DNA of 64,000 nt from Maricaulis maris (GTDB lineage Bacteria; Pseudomonadota; Alphaproteobacteria; Caulobacterales; Maricaulaceae), in contig NZ_RBIM01000005.1 in assembly GCF_003634045.1 (NCBI RefSeq), positions 62,001 to 126,000 of the forward strand, written 5' to 3'. A model generated the notes under the pieces. It did no database searches. It was not told where the DNA came from and worked only from the letters and a program-made list of their open reading frames with translations. Numbering within the stretch: the stretch's first letter is position 1; the number at the start of each line of letters is the position of its first letter. The position numbers were made by a program, and so were the translations under genes. Below, in pieces: positions 27,417 to 36,783 of the stretch.

Positions 27417-27893
27417 ATGGGGAATTCGAACTCTGTTTCCTTGCCTGATCTGGCAGCGACACAAGCCTTGGCGCTCCGCCTTGCGCGCGTGCTCCGGGCT
27501 GGTGATACCGTCTTCCTGACCGGTGATCTCGGTGCCGGCAAGACCACTTTCGCACGCACCATCATCCAGACCCTGTGCGGCGTCGATGACGCGCCCAGCC
27601 CGACCTATACCCTGATCCAGACCTATGACTGGTCCGGCGGCGAGCTGTGGCATGCGGATCTTTACCGGATCGAGGACGCCAGCGAGCTCGACGAGCTGGG
27701 CCTTGATGACGCGTTCGGCGATGCGATCATGCTGGTCGAGTGGCCGGACCGGTTATTCGGCCAAGCGCCGGATGACCGGCTGGAGCTGGATCTGGAAATG
27801 CTCGGGGATAGCGCCGGCGATTCCATGGACAGGCCGCGCCGGGCGGGCTTAACAGGGTTCGGGGAGTGGGAGACACGCCTTGACGATATCTGA
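27417..27893 (+). CDS. tsaE: tRNA threonylcarbamoyladenosine biosynthesis ATPase TsaE
   Basis: A 158-residue protein required with TsaB, TsaC and TsaD for t6A37 in tRNAs reading ANN codons. Walker A is GDLGAGKTT at residues 36-44; the SPTYTLIQTYDW segment, HADLYRIEDASELDELGL and VEWPDRL are all characteristic. It begins a run of five overlapping genes (tsaE-amgK-murU-addB-addA). The C-terminal 30 residues (DSAGDSMDRPRRAGLTGFGEW) are typical of the alphaproteobacterial form. Its stop lies 14 bases into the next gene. Confidence 0.95.
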   Translation: MGNSNSVSLPDLAATQALALRLARVLRAGDTVFLTGDLGAGKTTFARTIIQTLCGVDDAPSPTYTLIQTYDWSGGELWHADLYRIEDASELDELGLDDAFGDAIMLVEWPDRLFGQAPDDRLELDLEMLGDSAGDSMDRPRRAGLTGFGEWETRLDDI

Positions 27894-28980
27894 TCGGGAC
27901 GCGGCCATCGCCGCCTTTCTCAACCAAGCCGGATGGGGGGATGCGAAACACCGTCCTTTGCCCGGCGATGCCTCGACGCGGCGCTATATCCGTCTTGAAC
28001 GCGGCGAGGCGCGGGCCATGCTGATGGATGCGCCGGCCGCTGCGGAAGCGCCGGCCTGCCCGCCTGATGCCGATCCGGAAGAACGCCGCGCGCTCGGCTA
28101 TAACGCCGTGGCCCGCCTCGCCGGCGCCAATCTGGTGGCCTTTGCCGGGCTGGCCGATGCCTTGTGCGAGCGTGGTTTCTCGGCGCCGCGCATTCTCGCC
28201 AGCGATATCGAGGCCGGCTTCCTGCTGCTGGAAGACCTCGGCGATGACCTGTTCGCGCGCTTGCTGCCAGGTGATCTGCACGAGGGCACACTCTACGCCA
28301 AGGCGGTTGATGTTCTGGCGGCGATCTATCGCTCCAGCCTGCCAGCGGCGGTCGAGCGTGACGGCCAGTCCTGGCCGCTGCTGGCCTATGACGACACCGC
28401 CCTGATGGCCGAGGCAGACCTGTTCCTGGACTGGTTCCTGGACAAGCATGCAGGCGCGACGCCTGGCGCGTCCGCGCGCGCCGACTGGCAGGCCATCTGG
28501 AGCCGGGCTTTCGAGCGTTTGCACCATTGCGCGCCAGGCTTGGTCCTGCGCGATTTTCACGCTGAAAACCTGATCTACCTGCCGGACCGCGAGGCTGAGG
28601 GCGAGATTGGCCTGCTTGATTTCCAGGACGCGGTGATCGGCCATCCGGCCTATGACCTTGTCTCGCTGATCGAGGATGCGCGGCGCAATGTTGAACGCAA
28701 GCTGGCGGTGCCGCTGAAAGCGCGCTTTGTCGCCCAGGCCGGGATTGATGATGTGGCGGGATTTGACGCGGCCTATGCCGTGCTCGGGGCCCAGCGCAAT
28801 GCCAAGATCCTGGGCATTTTCGTGCGCTTGGCGGTGCGTGACGGCAAGCAGCGCTATCTTGATCTTTTGCCGCGCGTGGCCCGCCATTTCGTCGCCGACC
28901 TGCAGCACCCGGCCCTGATGCCGCTGCACATGTGGATCAAGTCGAACGCGCCCCAGGTCTTCGCGGAAGCTCACAAATGA
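27880..28980 (+). CDS. amgK: N-acetylmuramate/N-acetylglucosamine anomeric kinase AmgK
   Basis: A 366-residue aminoglycoside-phosphotransferase-fold kinase. The start is a TTG at 27880 preceded by GGGAGA, overlapping tsaE by 14 bases; no better-placed ATG exists upstream in frame. Motifs are GDASTRRYIRL near the N-terminus, the catalytic LVLRDFHAENLIYL, and GLLDFQDAVIGHPAYDLVSL. With MurU next door, it phosphorylates MurNAc at C1 in the recycling route that bypasses MurA and so lowers fosfomycin sensitivity in organisms that have it. The function is assigned from the conserved amgK-murU pairing. Confidence 0.88.
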   Translation: MTISDRDAAIAAFLNQAGWGDAKHRPLPGDASTRRYIRLERGEARAMLMDAPAAAEAPACPPDADPEERRALGYNAVARLAGANLVAFAGLADALCERGFSAPRILASDIEAGFLLLEDLGDDLFARLLPGDLHEGTLYAKAVDVLAAIYRSSLPAAVERDGQSWPLLAYDDTALMAEADLFLDWFLDKHAGATPGASARADWQAIWSRAFERLHHCAPGLVLRDFHAENLIYLPDREAEGEIGLLDFQDAVIGHPAYDLVSLIEDARRNVERKLAVPLKARFVAQAGIDDVAGFDAAYAVLGAQRNAKILGIFVRLAVRDGKQRYLDLLPRVARHFVADLQHPALMPLHMWIKSNAPQVFAEAHK

Positions 28981-29699
28981 TCGCGATCCGAAAAGCCATG
29001 GCGCTGGCCGCCGGACTGGGCACGCGCATGCGGCCGATCACCAATGAACGCCCCAAGGCTTTGGTCGAGGTGGGAGGCAAGACCCTGCTCGACTGGGCGC
29101 TCGATCGGTTTGCCGCCGGCGGTGTCGAGCACTGCGTCGTCAATGTCCACCATTTCGCCGACATGATGGAGGCGCATCTCGACGCCCGCACCGGCGCGCC
29201 CCGGATCACGGTTTCCGACGAGCGTGGTGAGGTGCTGGAAACCGGTGGCGGCGTGGTCAAGGCCCTGCCCGAACTGGGCAGCGACCCGGTTTTCATCGCC
29301 AATATCGATGCGATCTGGGAAGAAGAGGGTGCCGCCTCACTGGACGGTTTGCGGGCCGCCTGGGATGGCGCGCGCATGGACGCCTTGCTGCTCCTGGCGC
29401 CCATGGACGCGACGCTGGGTTTTGACGGGCCGGGCGATGCCTTTCTCGACCCTGGCGGACAGGTCCGGTTTCGCGGCGAGGCTGACCGGGCGCCCTATGC
29501 CTATGCCGGTGTCCAGATCCTGCATCCGCGGGCGCTCGCCGGGCGCAGCGTCAGCCGTTTCTCGATGATGGAGGTGTGGCGTGAGCTGGCTGCTAAGGGT
29601 CGGCTGCACGGCGCCACACTGCCGGCCTTCTGGATGCATGTTGGTGATCCTGGCGCCCTGGCCGAGGCTGAAGCGCGACTGGCCCGGCCGACACGGTGA
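28977..29699 (+). CDS. murU: N-acetylmuramate alpha-1-phosphate uridylyltransferase MurU
   Basis: A 240-residue nucleotidyltransferase starting at an ATG that overlaps the AmgK stop by four bases. It has the nucleotide loop LAAGLGTRMRPIT, the ERPKALVEVGGKTLLD segment, the VNVHHFADMMEAHL helix and the metal-site INIDAIW-type region (ANIDAIWEEEG). It converts MurNAc-1-phosphate and UTP to UDP-MurNAc, completing cell-wall recycling. Similar proteins make GDP-mannose or dTDP-sugars, and the MurU call rests on the AmgK neighbour. Confidence 0.88.
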   Translation: MIAIRKAMALAAGLGTRMRPITNERPKALVEVGGKTLLDWALDRFAAGGVEHCVVNVHHFADMMEAHLDARTGAPRITVSDERGEVLETGGGVVKALPELGSDPVFIANIDAIWEEEGAASLDGLRAAWDGARMDALLLLAPMDATLGFDGPGDAFLDPGGQVRFRGEADRAPYAYAGVQILHPRALAGRSVSRFSMMEVWRELAAKGRLHGATLPAFWMHVGDPGALAEAEARLARPTR

Positions 29700-32600
29700 G
29701 CATGCGCCTGTTCGATACGTCCGGGCCCAGCCTCTTCACCATCCCGCCACAGGCGGATTTCCTGCGCGCCATCGCGTCAACGCTACGCGAGGAATTCGAT
29801 GTCGCCGCCAATCCGGACGCCCTGACGCGCCTGCTCATCCTGACCCCGACGCGGCGGGCCGCGAAGGCGCTGGGGGATGTCTTTGCCGATCTGGCTGGCA
29901 ATGGTGTCGCGCTGCTGCCCCTGATCCGTCCGATCGGGGATGTTGATGTCGATGATCCGCCGTTTGAGCCGGGCGAGCTGGCCGGTCTGGCGGCTCCGGC
30001 CATCTCGCCGGAGCGTCGACGCTATGAGCTGGCCCGTCTCATCCTCGCCAAGGAGGCGGCGCTGGGGCGTCCGATCGGTGTCGGCGGGGCGTTGTCGCTG
30101 GCCGATGCGCTCGCGGCCCTGCTCGATGATCTGGCGACGGAGGATGTCAGCGACTTGTCGGCCCTGCAGGAGGCGGTGACCAGCTATTTGCCGGCCGACC
30201 GGCGCGAAGCGGTTGAGTTTCTCGACATCGTGCAACGAATCTGGCCGGCCCGCCTGGACGAACTCGGCCTGACCGATGCCGCCCGGCGCCGCTCGCTGGT
30301 CCTGCATGAGCTGGTGGCGCGCTGGAGCCGGCAGGCCCCGGACCATCCGGTTCTGGCAGTCGGTTCGACCGGCTCGATCCCGGCGGCCCGTGATTTGATG
30401 TCGGTGATCGCCAGCCTGCCGCAGGGTGCGGTCGTGCTGCCCGGTTTCGACTGGGATGCCGATGAGACCGGCTGGGCCTCGATCGCTGATGATCATCCGC
30501 AATGGGCGATGAAAACCTTCCTGCGCGATGTCGGTGTCGAGCGCAGTGCTGTGCGGGCCTGGCCTGGCGCGGCCGAGACCGCACCGGCGGCCCGGCGTCG
30601 CCGTATCATCGCGGAAGCGCTGCGGCCGGCTGACACGACGGACGAATGGCTCAGCCGGATCACCACGCTGGAAGCGCAATATGGCGCCGACTTCTTTACC
30701 GCCGGCCTGGACGGGTTGAGCCTGATCGAAACGCCGGACGAAATCAGCGAGGCACGGGTCTGTGCCCTCTTGTTGCGCGAAGTCTTGGAGCATCCCGACG
30801 AGACCGCCATCCTGGTCACGCCGGACCGGATGCTGGCGCGGCGGGTGTCGGCGGAAATGGTGCGGTTCGGCGTGCGTCTGGATGATAGTGGTGGCGCCGC
30901 CCTGGCCGAGACGCCGGCGGGCGCCTTCCTCACCCGCCTGCTCGACGCGGCGACCGATTGCGGCAGCGTCATCGCCCTGACCGCATTGTGGGGTTCACCC
31001 CTGTTCCGGGCAGGCCACAGGCGCGGCCAGGCCCATACCGTGCTGGCCAAGTTCGAGGCGGAAGCCCTGCGCGGCGCGCGGCCCGGTCAGGACCTCGCCG
31101 CGATACGGGCCCGGCTCGACGGCAAGCATGTCAAATTGTTCGATGACGACCGGGCCATGATCAACGCCATTCTCGACCGTCTGGATACGGCCTTTGCCGG
31201 CTTGCTGGGTGAGGAACGGCGCCCGGCCGCCGTCTGGGCGAGAGCGCATGCCGAGGCCGCCGAGGCCTTGGCCGAAGACGGGACAGGAAGGGGTGCCGAC
31301 GCGTTGTGGGGCGGTGAAGGCGGCGAAGCGGCGGCCGGCCTGGTGCGCTCGCTGCTGGAGGAAAGCGAAAGCCTGCCGGAGATGCGACTCGTCGATTATG
31401 CGGCGGCGTTCGGCGAAATGTGCCGCTCCCGCCGGGTGGCGCCGCGCCTGGGTGTGCATCCCCGCCTGCAAGTGCTTGGTCCCTTGGAAGCGCGCCTGAT
31501 CACCGCCGACCGGGTTGTCCTGGCAGGCCTCAATGAAGGGGTCTGGCCACCCGGTCCCGGTGCCGACCCCTGGCTGTCGGCGGGAATGCGGCGCTCGGTC
31601 GGCCTTGGCGCCCCGGAACGGCGCTACGGCCTGGCGGCGCATGATTTTGCACAATTGGCGGCGGCGCCGCGCGTGGTCATGACGCGGTCAGAAAAGTCGG
31701 AAGGCGCGCCCACGGTCGCCTCGCGCTGGCTGTGGCGTCTCAAGACGCTGGCGCGCGGCGCTCTGGGGGATGCGGCAGAGACCGCGCTGCAGCCAGCCCG
31801 CGACTATGCCGCCTTGGCGCGGGCGCTGGATGATCCGGGCCGACCGCCGCAATCGGCTCCGCGCCCGGCACCGCGTCCGCCGGTCGCGGTGCGGCCCCGC
31901 AAGATGTCGATCACCGAGATCAGCACCTGGGTCCGTGACCCCTATGCCATCTATGCCCGCCATGTCCTTGGTCTGCGCCGCCTCGATCCGGCCGACATGC
32001 CGCCGGGTCCGCGGGAGCGGGGTTCGGCTTTGCACGACGCGCTCGAGGCCGTGGTGCCCGGCTGGGGTGAGACAGTGCCGGATGATGCCGTGGCACAACT
32101 CCTCGCCCATGCCGAAACACAGCTCGCCGCCACCGGGTTCGGGCCGGAAGAGATGGTGCTGGAACGGGCCCGTTTCGAGCGCGCGGCGCGGTGGCTGATC
32201 GCGTGGGAGACGGGGCGCCGGGGGCGCGGCATATGCCTCGACAAGGTCGAGATTTCCGGCGCCATGTCGTTTGACGGGCCGGCGGGTAGCTGGACGCTGA
32301 CCGGCCGTTCCGACCGGTTCGACCGCCACCCGGATGGACGCCTGGACATTATCGACTACAAGACCGGGCGCAGCGCTTCGCCCAAATCGATCGTCGCCGG
32401 CTTTGACCCGCAATTGCCGCTGACCGCCGCCATGGCCCAGGCCGGTGTCTTCCCCGAACTGGCGGCGGGTGATCCGGCGGGCCTCTTCTATGTCTCGCTG
32501 TCGGGCAATGCCGGTGGCGGCAAGGAGGAAAGAATTGATGGCGGCCGCCAGCCCGATGCGGCGGAATTCGTCCGCAATGCGGTCGCCGACCTGACCCGCT

Positions 32601-32746
32601 GGATCGCCCGTTTCGATGACGAAACGATGGCCTATGAGAGCCAGATCCGGGTTCAGTACATGAATGATTACGGGGATTTCGACCATCTCGCCCGGCGCGG
32701 CGAATGGGCCTCCGCCGCCGGCGAGACGTCGGGGGAAGAGACATGA
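29696..32746 (+). CDS. addB: double-strand break repair protein AddB
   Basis: A 1016-residue inactivated-helicase/nuclease subunit of AddAB, the alphaproteobacterial counterpart of RecBCD. It starts at a GTG overlapping the murU stop; an ATG two codons on is a possible start. TPTRRAAKAL replaces an intact Walker A. The C-terminal nuclease domain reads LTGRSDRFDRHPDGRLDIIDYKTG, containing the DxD and K of the RecB-like PD-(D/E)XK site. The iron-sulfur cysteines of Bacillus AddB were not identified, as usual for alphaproteobacterial forms. It overlaps addA by four bases. Confidence 0.93.
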   Translation: MSMRLFDTSGPSLFTIPPQADFLRAIASTLREEFDVAANPDALTRLLILTPTRRAAKALGDVFADLAGNGVALLPLIRPIGDVDVDDPPFEPGELAGLAAPAISPERRRYELARLILAKEAALGRPIGVGGALSLADALAALLDDLATEDVSDLSALQEAVTSYLPADRREAVEFLDIVQRIWPARLDELGLTDAARRRSLVLHELVARWSRQAPDHPVLAVGSTGSIPAARDLMSVIASLPQGAVVLPGFDWDADETGWASIADDHPQWAMKTFLRDVGVERSAVRAWPGAAETAPAARRRRIIAEALRPADTTDEWLSRITTLEAQYGADFFTAGLDGLSLIETPDEISEARVCALLLREVLEHPDETAILVTPDRMLARRVSAEMVRFGVRLDDSGGAALAETPAGAFLTRLLDAATDCGSVIALTALWGSPLFRAGHRRGQAHTVLAKFEAEALRGARPGQDLAAIRARLDGKHVKLFDDDRAMINAILDRLDTAFAGLLGEERRPAAVWARAHAEAAEALAEDGTGRGADALWGGEGGEAAAGLVRSLLEESESLPEMRLVDYAAAFGEMCRSRRVAPRLGVHPRLQVLGPLEARLITADRVVLAGLNEGVWPPGPGADPWLSAGMRRSVGLGAPERRYGLAAHDFAQLAAAPRVVMTRSEKSEGAPTVASRWLWRLKTLARGALGDAAETALQPARDYAALARALDDPGRPPQSAPRPAPRPPVAVRPRKMSITEISTWVRDPYAIYARHVLGLRRLDPADMPPGPRERGSALHDALEAVVPGWGETVPDDAVAQLLAHAETQLAATGFGPEEMVLERARFERAARWLIAWETGRRGRGICLDKVEISGAMSFDGPAGSWTLTGRSDRFDRHPDGRLDIIDYKTGRSASPKSIVAGFDPQLPLTAAMAQAGVFPELAAGDPAGLFYVSLSGNAGGGKEERIDGGRQPDAAEFVRNAVADLTRWIARFDDETMAYESQIRVQYMNDYGDFDHLARRGEWASAAGETSGEET

Positions 32747-35700
32747 GCGAAGCCCGGTTCGATCCCGAGATCAAACAGGCCGCCACGGCCGCGCAGCAGC
32801 GCGCGGCACGACCGGAGGCGAGCGTTTTCGTTGAGGCCAATGCCGGTTCCGGCAAGACGCGGGTCTTGGTCGATCGGGTGATCAATCTCCTGCTCGCCGG
32901 CCACAAGCCGGAAACGATTCTCTGCGTCACTTATACCAAGGCCGCCGCCGCGGAGATGAAGGAGCGTCTGTTCAAGCGGCTCGGCGATTGGTCGGTCACC
33001 GCCGACGCGGCGCTTGCCGAAGAACTGGAAAAACTGCTCGGCCGCGAGCTCAAGCCGGGTGAGGCCAATACGGCCCGCAAACTCTTTGCCCAGGCGCTGG
33101 AAACGCCGGGCGGGCTGAAGATCCAGACCATCCATGCCTTCTGCGAAAACCTGCTGCGCCGCTTCCCGCTGGAAGCCGGTGCCCCGCCCGGCTTTGAAAC
33201 GCTGGACGATGCCGCCGCCCGCCGCGCCCTGCAGGCGGCCCGCCGCCGCGTGCTCGCCTCGCTGACGCCGGACGAGGTCAACACGCTGATCGAAACCGGC
33301 GGGCCCGAGGCGATTGACACCATCCTGCGCTGGGCCCGTGCCAACCGGCATGACATCGCCACCGAGATCCAGCGGGCGGGCGGCGTCGATGCGCTCAGCG
33401 ACCAGCTCTGGCCGGTACTCGACCTGCCAGCCGGTGCTGATCCGGATGCCTTGAAAGCGGACGCAGTCGCTGACCTGCCCCGCGCCGGGCTTGAGGCGGC
33501 CGCCCATGCCATGTGCCATGAGGGCAAACCGACCGACGCCAAACGCGGCGAAATCCTGCGCCAGGCCCTGGCCGCGGCCGACCCCGACCTGGCTTTCGAT
33601 ACGGTTCTGGCCTTCTTCTTCACCGAGAAGGGGCGCGGCAAGCGGGTTGCCAAGCTGGCCACCAAGGATATCGCCGACGCCCTGCCGCACGTGATCGCCT
33701 TGCTGGAGTCCGAGGCTGAGCGGTTCGAGGCGGTGCGCGGCATGATCGGGCGGGCCGCGCTGGCCCGGGCCAGCGCGGTCGCGCTGCGGGTCACGGACAG
33801 TTTTGTCCGGGCCTATGACGCCGAGCTTGAACAGGCGCGGGCGCTTGATTTTGACGATCTTGTCCGACTTGCCGGCCTGTTGCTGGCGCCGGAGAATCCG
33901 TTCTCGGGTTGGGTCGGCTACAAGCTCGACGGCATGCTCGCCCACGCGCTGATCGACGAGGCCCAAGACACGGCGCCGCGGCAATGGGACATGATCCGCG
34001 GCCTGACGACAGAATTCTTTGCCGGTGAAGGGGCGAGCGAACTGGACCGGACCCTGTTCGTGGTCGGCGACGAGAAACAGTCGATCTATTCCTTCCAGGG
34101 CGCCGAACCGGCTCGTTTCCTGGCCGAAGGCGATCACCTCGCGGCGTCGGCAGCTGCGGTGGAGCTGCCCTTCGAGCGACCGGGCCTGGACGTGTCCTTT
34201 CGGTCGGCGCCGGAAATTCTCGCTGCCGTTGATCAAGCCTTTGCCGCGAAAATTCCGGCCCCGGAGGTGAAATTCCTGGCGGGGGCTAGCGCCCTGCCTT
34301 TCGCGCGCTATCAGGGCCACCGAGCGGCCCGTTCCGGCACGCCGGGCTGTGTCGAGATATGGCCTGCAGTGCCAAAGCCGGAAAAGCTCGAGGAAAGCTC
34401 GATTTTCGATCCGGTCGATCAGCGCGCCCGTGGCAGCTCCCGCGACGTGCTGGCGCAAGCCGTGGCGGGCGAGATCGCCGACATGATCGCGCGCGGCGAT
34501 GCGGTGTGGGAGGAAAGGGGCGGAAAATTCCGCCAGCGTCCGGTGCGACCGGCCGACATCGCGATCCTGGTTTGGCGCCGCACCGGCGGCTTCTTCGAGG
34601 AAGTCATCCGTCAGCTCAAGGTCAAGGGCGTGCCGGTGGCCGGCGCTGACCGCATGGTGCTGCGCGATCAGACGGCGGTGAAGGATTTGCTGGCGCTTGG
34701 CCGGTTTGCAATGACATCGGGCGATGATCTGGCCCTGGCGGAAGTGCTGCGCTCGCCCCTGTTCGATCCGGTGGATCCGGATTTGCCGGGCATTGACGAG
34801 CAGGCGCTTTACGACCTCGCGCGCACGCGGACCGACATCAAGCGTCGCGGGACATTGTGGAACGCGCTTTATACCAGCGAGGACCCGCGCTTCGCCGATG
34901 CCCGTATCGCGCTGACCGCCGTGCGCGACCAGGCCGACAAGACCCGGCTCTATGATCTTTTCACCGGATTTCTCAATGATCGCACGCCAACCGGTGAGAC
35001 CCGCTGGGCACGGATCTATGCCCGCCTCGGCGAAGAGGCACGCGACCCGCTGCAGGAATTCCTCGAACGGGCCTTGCAGCATGAGCGCGATGAAGGCGGG
35101 GCATTGGCCAGTTTCATCGCCCGGGTCGAGGGTGAGGACACCCAGATCAAACGCGAGATGAGCGCCGACCGTGACGAAGTCCAGGTGATGACGGTGCATG
35201 CGTCCAAGGGGCTGGAACGGCCGGTGATCATCCTGCCGGACACCACGCGCAGCCCGGTCACAGGCAAGACCGATCCGGTCTTTGCCCATCCCGAATGCGG
35301 CTTGCTGTGGTCACCACGCAAGGCCGAGGATCCCGATGTCGTGGCGCGTCTGCGAGAGACGGCCACCAACAAGCAGCTCGCAGAGCATGGGCGCCTGCTC
35401 TATGTCGCCCTGACGCGGGCGCGGGACCGCCTGATCGTGTGCGGTTGGCGCCAGGGTCATGGTGATCTCGGCCAGATTTCCGAAGACAGCTGGTATCAAC
35501 AATTGTCCGATGCCTGGACGGGCGAAGCCTGGGCCGAGATCGACACGCCGGTGAATCTGGTTGTCGATGGCTGCGCGCCGGGCCTGCGCTTCGGGCCCGC
35601 CCCGACCGCGCTTGGCACTGCCGATCTTGCGCGCACTGGTGTGTCGGACATCCCGACTTGGGCGATTGCCCCAGCGGCGGCAGAAGGGGGCATGATCCGC

Positions 35701-36294
35701 AGCGCTGCGCCGTCGAGCCTGCTGGCCGATGACGAGCACGAGCCTGCCGTCCGGTCGCCCCTGGCTGACCCGGGCGGACACCGGTTCCGGCGCGGCGATG
35801 TGATCCACAAACTGCTGCAGACCCTGCCCGATCTGCCGCCGGATCGGCGCCAGGCGGCGGCGCAGCGTTTCTTGTCGGTCCGGGCGGATATTGCCGAGGC
35901 GGATCGGGCGCAGATCATCACCGAAACCCTGGGCATTCTTGACCATCCCGATTTCGCACCGCTGTTCGGACCGGGCAGCCGGGCCGAGGTCGCCCTCGTC
36001 GGTCACGCGCCGGGCCTGCCGGATCGCACCATCATCCGGGGCCAGGTCGATCGGCTGGTGGTCACCGATAACGAGGTCCTGATCATCGACTACAAGACCA
36101 ACCGTCCGCCACCCAGCGAGGTTGCTGCAGTGGCGAAAGTATATCTCGGCCAAATGGCGACCTACCGCGCCCTGCTGCGGGCGGTTCATCCCGGAAAATC
36201 CGTGCGTTGCGCCCTTCTGTGGACCGATGCGGCGCGATTGATGCCGCTTCCGGACGCGGTTCTTGACGACATCTTCGACGCGGGAGCGGCTTGA
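32743..36294 (+). CDS. addA: double-strand break repair helicase-nuclease AddA
   Basis: A 1183-residue UvrD-family helicase with C-terminal nuclease, starting at the ATG that overlaps the addB stop. Motifs seen in order are Walker A VEANAGSGKTR near residue 30, LCVTYTKAAAAEMKERL, IQTIHAFCENLLR, the DEAQDTAPRQW helicase motif, VVGDEKQSIYSFQGAEP, MTVHASKGLERPVI and VALTRARDRLIV. The nuclease site is IRGQVDRLVVTDNEVLIIDYKTN. It resects broken ends before RecA loading. Length and domain set are complete, and with addB the enzyme should be functional. Confidence 0.96.
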   Translation: MSEARFDPEIKQAATAAQQRAARPEASVFVEANAGSGKTRVLVDRVINLLLAGHKPETILCVTYTKAAAAEMKERLFKRLGDWSVTADAALAEELEKLLGRELKPGEANTARKLFAQALETPGGLKIQTIHAFCENLLRRFPLEAGAPPGFETLDDAAARRALQAARRRVLASLTPDEVNTLIETGGPEAIDTILRWARANRHDIATEIQRAGGVDALSDQLWPVLDLPAGADPDALKADAVADLPRAGLEAAAHAMCHEGKPTDAKRGEILRQALAAADPDLAFDTVLAFFFTEKGRGKRVAKLATKDIADALPHVIALLESEAERFEAVRGMIGRAALARASAVALRVTDSFVRAYDAELEQARALDFDDLVRLAGLLLAPENPFSGWVGYKLDGMLAHALIDEAQDTAPRQWDMIRGLTTEFFAGEGASELDRTLFVVGDEKQSIYSFQGAEPARFLAEGDHLAASAAAVELPFERPGLDVSFRSAPEILAAVDQAFAAKIPAPEVKFLAGASALPFARYQGHRAARSGTPGCVEIWPAVPKPEKLEESSIFDPVDQRARGSSRDVLAQAVAGEIADMIARGDAVWEERGGKFRQRPVRPADIAILVWRRTGGFFEEVIRQLKVKGVPVAGADRMVLRDQTAVKDLLALGRFAMTSGDDLALAEVLRSPLFDPVDPDLPGIDEQALYDLARTRTDIKRRGTLWNALYTSEDPRFADARIALTAVRDQADKTRLYDLFTGFLNDRTPTGETRWARIYARLGEEARDPLQEFLERALQHERDEGGALASFIARVEGEDTQIKREMSADRDEVQVMTVHASKGLERPVIILPDTTRSPVTGKTDPVFAHPECGLLWSPRKAEDPDVVARLRETATNKQLAEHGRLLYVALTRARDRLIVCGWRQGHGDLGQISEDSWYQQLSDAWTGEAWAEIDTPVNLVVDGCAPGLRFGPAPTALGTADLARTGVSDIPTWAIAPAAAEGGMIRSAAPSSLLADDEHEPAVRSPLADPGGHRFRRGDVIHKLLQTLPDLPPDRRQAAAQRFLSVRADIAEADRAQIITETLGILDHPDFAPLFGPGSRAEVALVGHAPGLPDRTIIRGQVDRLVVTDNEVLIIDYKTNRPPPSEVAAVAKVYLGQMATYRALLRAVHPGKSVRCALLWTDAARLMPLPDAVLDDIFDAGAA

Positions 36295-36296
36295 CG

Positions 36297-36312
36297 GGAG
36301 GGCCGGCCCTCC
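36297..36312. repeat. 16-base palindrome just after addA
   Basis: GGAGGGCCGGCCCTCC is a perfect palindrome starting two bases after the addA stop. With no T run it is not a typical terminator. It could stall or process the transcript end, or be incidental in GC-rich sequence. Confidence 0.4.
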
Positions 36313-36374
36313 TTACCTCACGCGCCATCAGTTGAGTCCGCCCCCGCGGATTCGCCCCAACAAAGGAGTGTCCC

Positions 36375-36695
36375 ATGGCGACCAAAGCGGTCAGCGATGA
36401 ATCCTTCGAGAGTGACGTGATCAATGCCAGCGGCCCGGTCCTTGTGGACTTCTGGGCTGAGTGGTGCGGTCCGTGCAAACAAATCTCCCCGGCGCTCGAG
36501 GAGATTGCCGAAGAAATGTCTGGCGCGCTGACAGTCGCCAAGGTCAATATCGACGATCACCCGATGACGCCGGGCAAGTACGGCGTGCGTGGTATCCCGA
36601 CCCTGATGATCTTCAAGGACGGTCAGGTCGTCTCGACCAAGATCGGTGCCATGGCCAAGGGCAAGATTTCCGAGTGGGTTCAGGAAACGCTGTAA
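36375..36695 (+). CDS. trxA: thioredoxin
   Basis: A 106-residue thioredoxin with the CGPC active site at C31-C34 in FWAEWCGPCKQI and the cis-proline loop GIPTLMIF. Length is exactly that of bacterial Trx1. An AAAGGAG Shine-Dalgarno-like sequence lies about seven bases upstream. It reduces disulfides in ribonucleotide reductase and other cytoplasmic proteins. A terminator follows, so it is probably transcribed alone or as the last gene after addA. Confidence 0.97.
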   Translation: MATKAVSDESFESDVINASGPVLVDFWAEWCGPCKQISPALEEIAEEMSGALTVAKVNIDDHPMTPGKYGVRGIPTLMIFKDGQVVSTKIGAMAKGKISEWVQETL

Positions 36696-36720
36696 GCGTC
36701 CTGACGATCACGCGACATTG

Positions 36721-36756
36721 AAAGGCGGGCGTCCCGGTGGGAGGCCCGCTTTTTCT
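36721..36756 (+). terminator. intrinsic terminator of trxA
   Basis: GCGGGC at 36725-36730 pairs with GCCCGC at 36744-36749, with AAAGG before it and TTTTTCTTT after. Confidence 0.8.
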
Positions 36757-36783
36757 TTGCGGCCAAACGTTTGTGTGGTGGTG

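Noticed and set aside
32668-35289. 873-codon frame antisense to addA
   Set aside because: Opposite an unmistakable helicase gene with all motifs intact; same compositional artefact.
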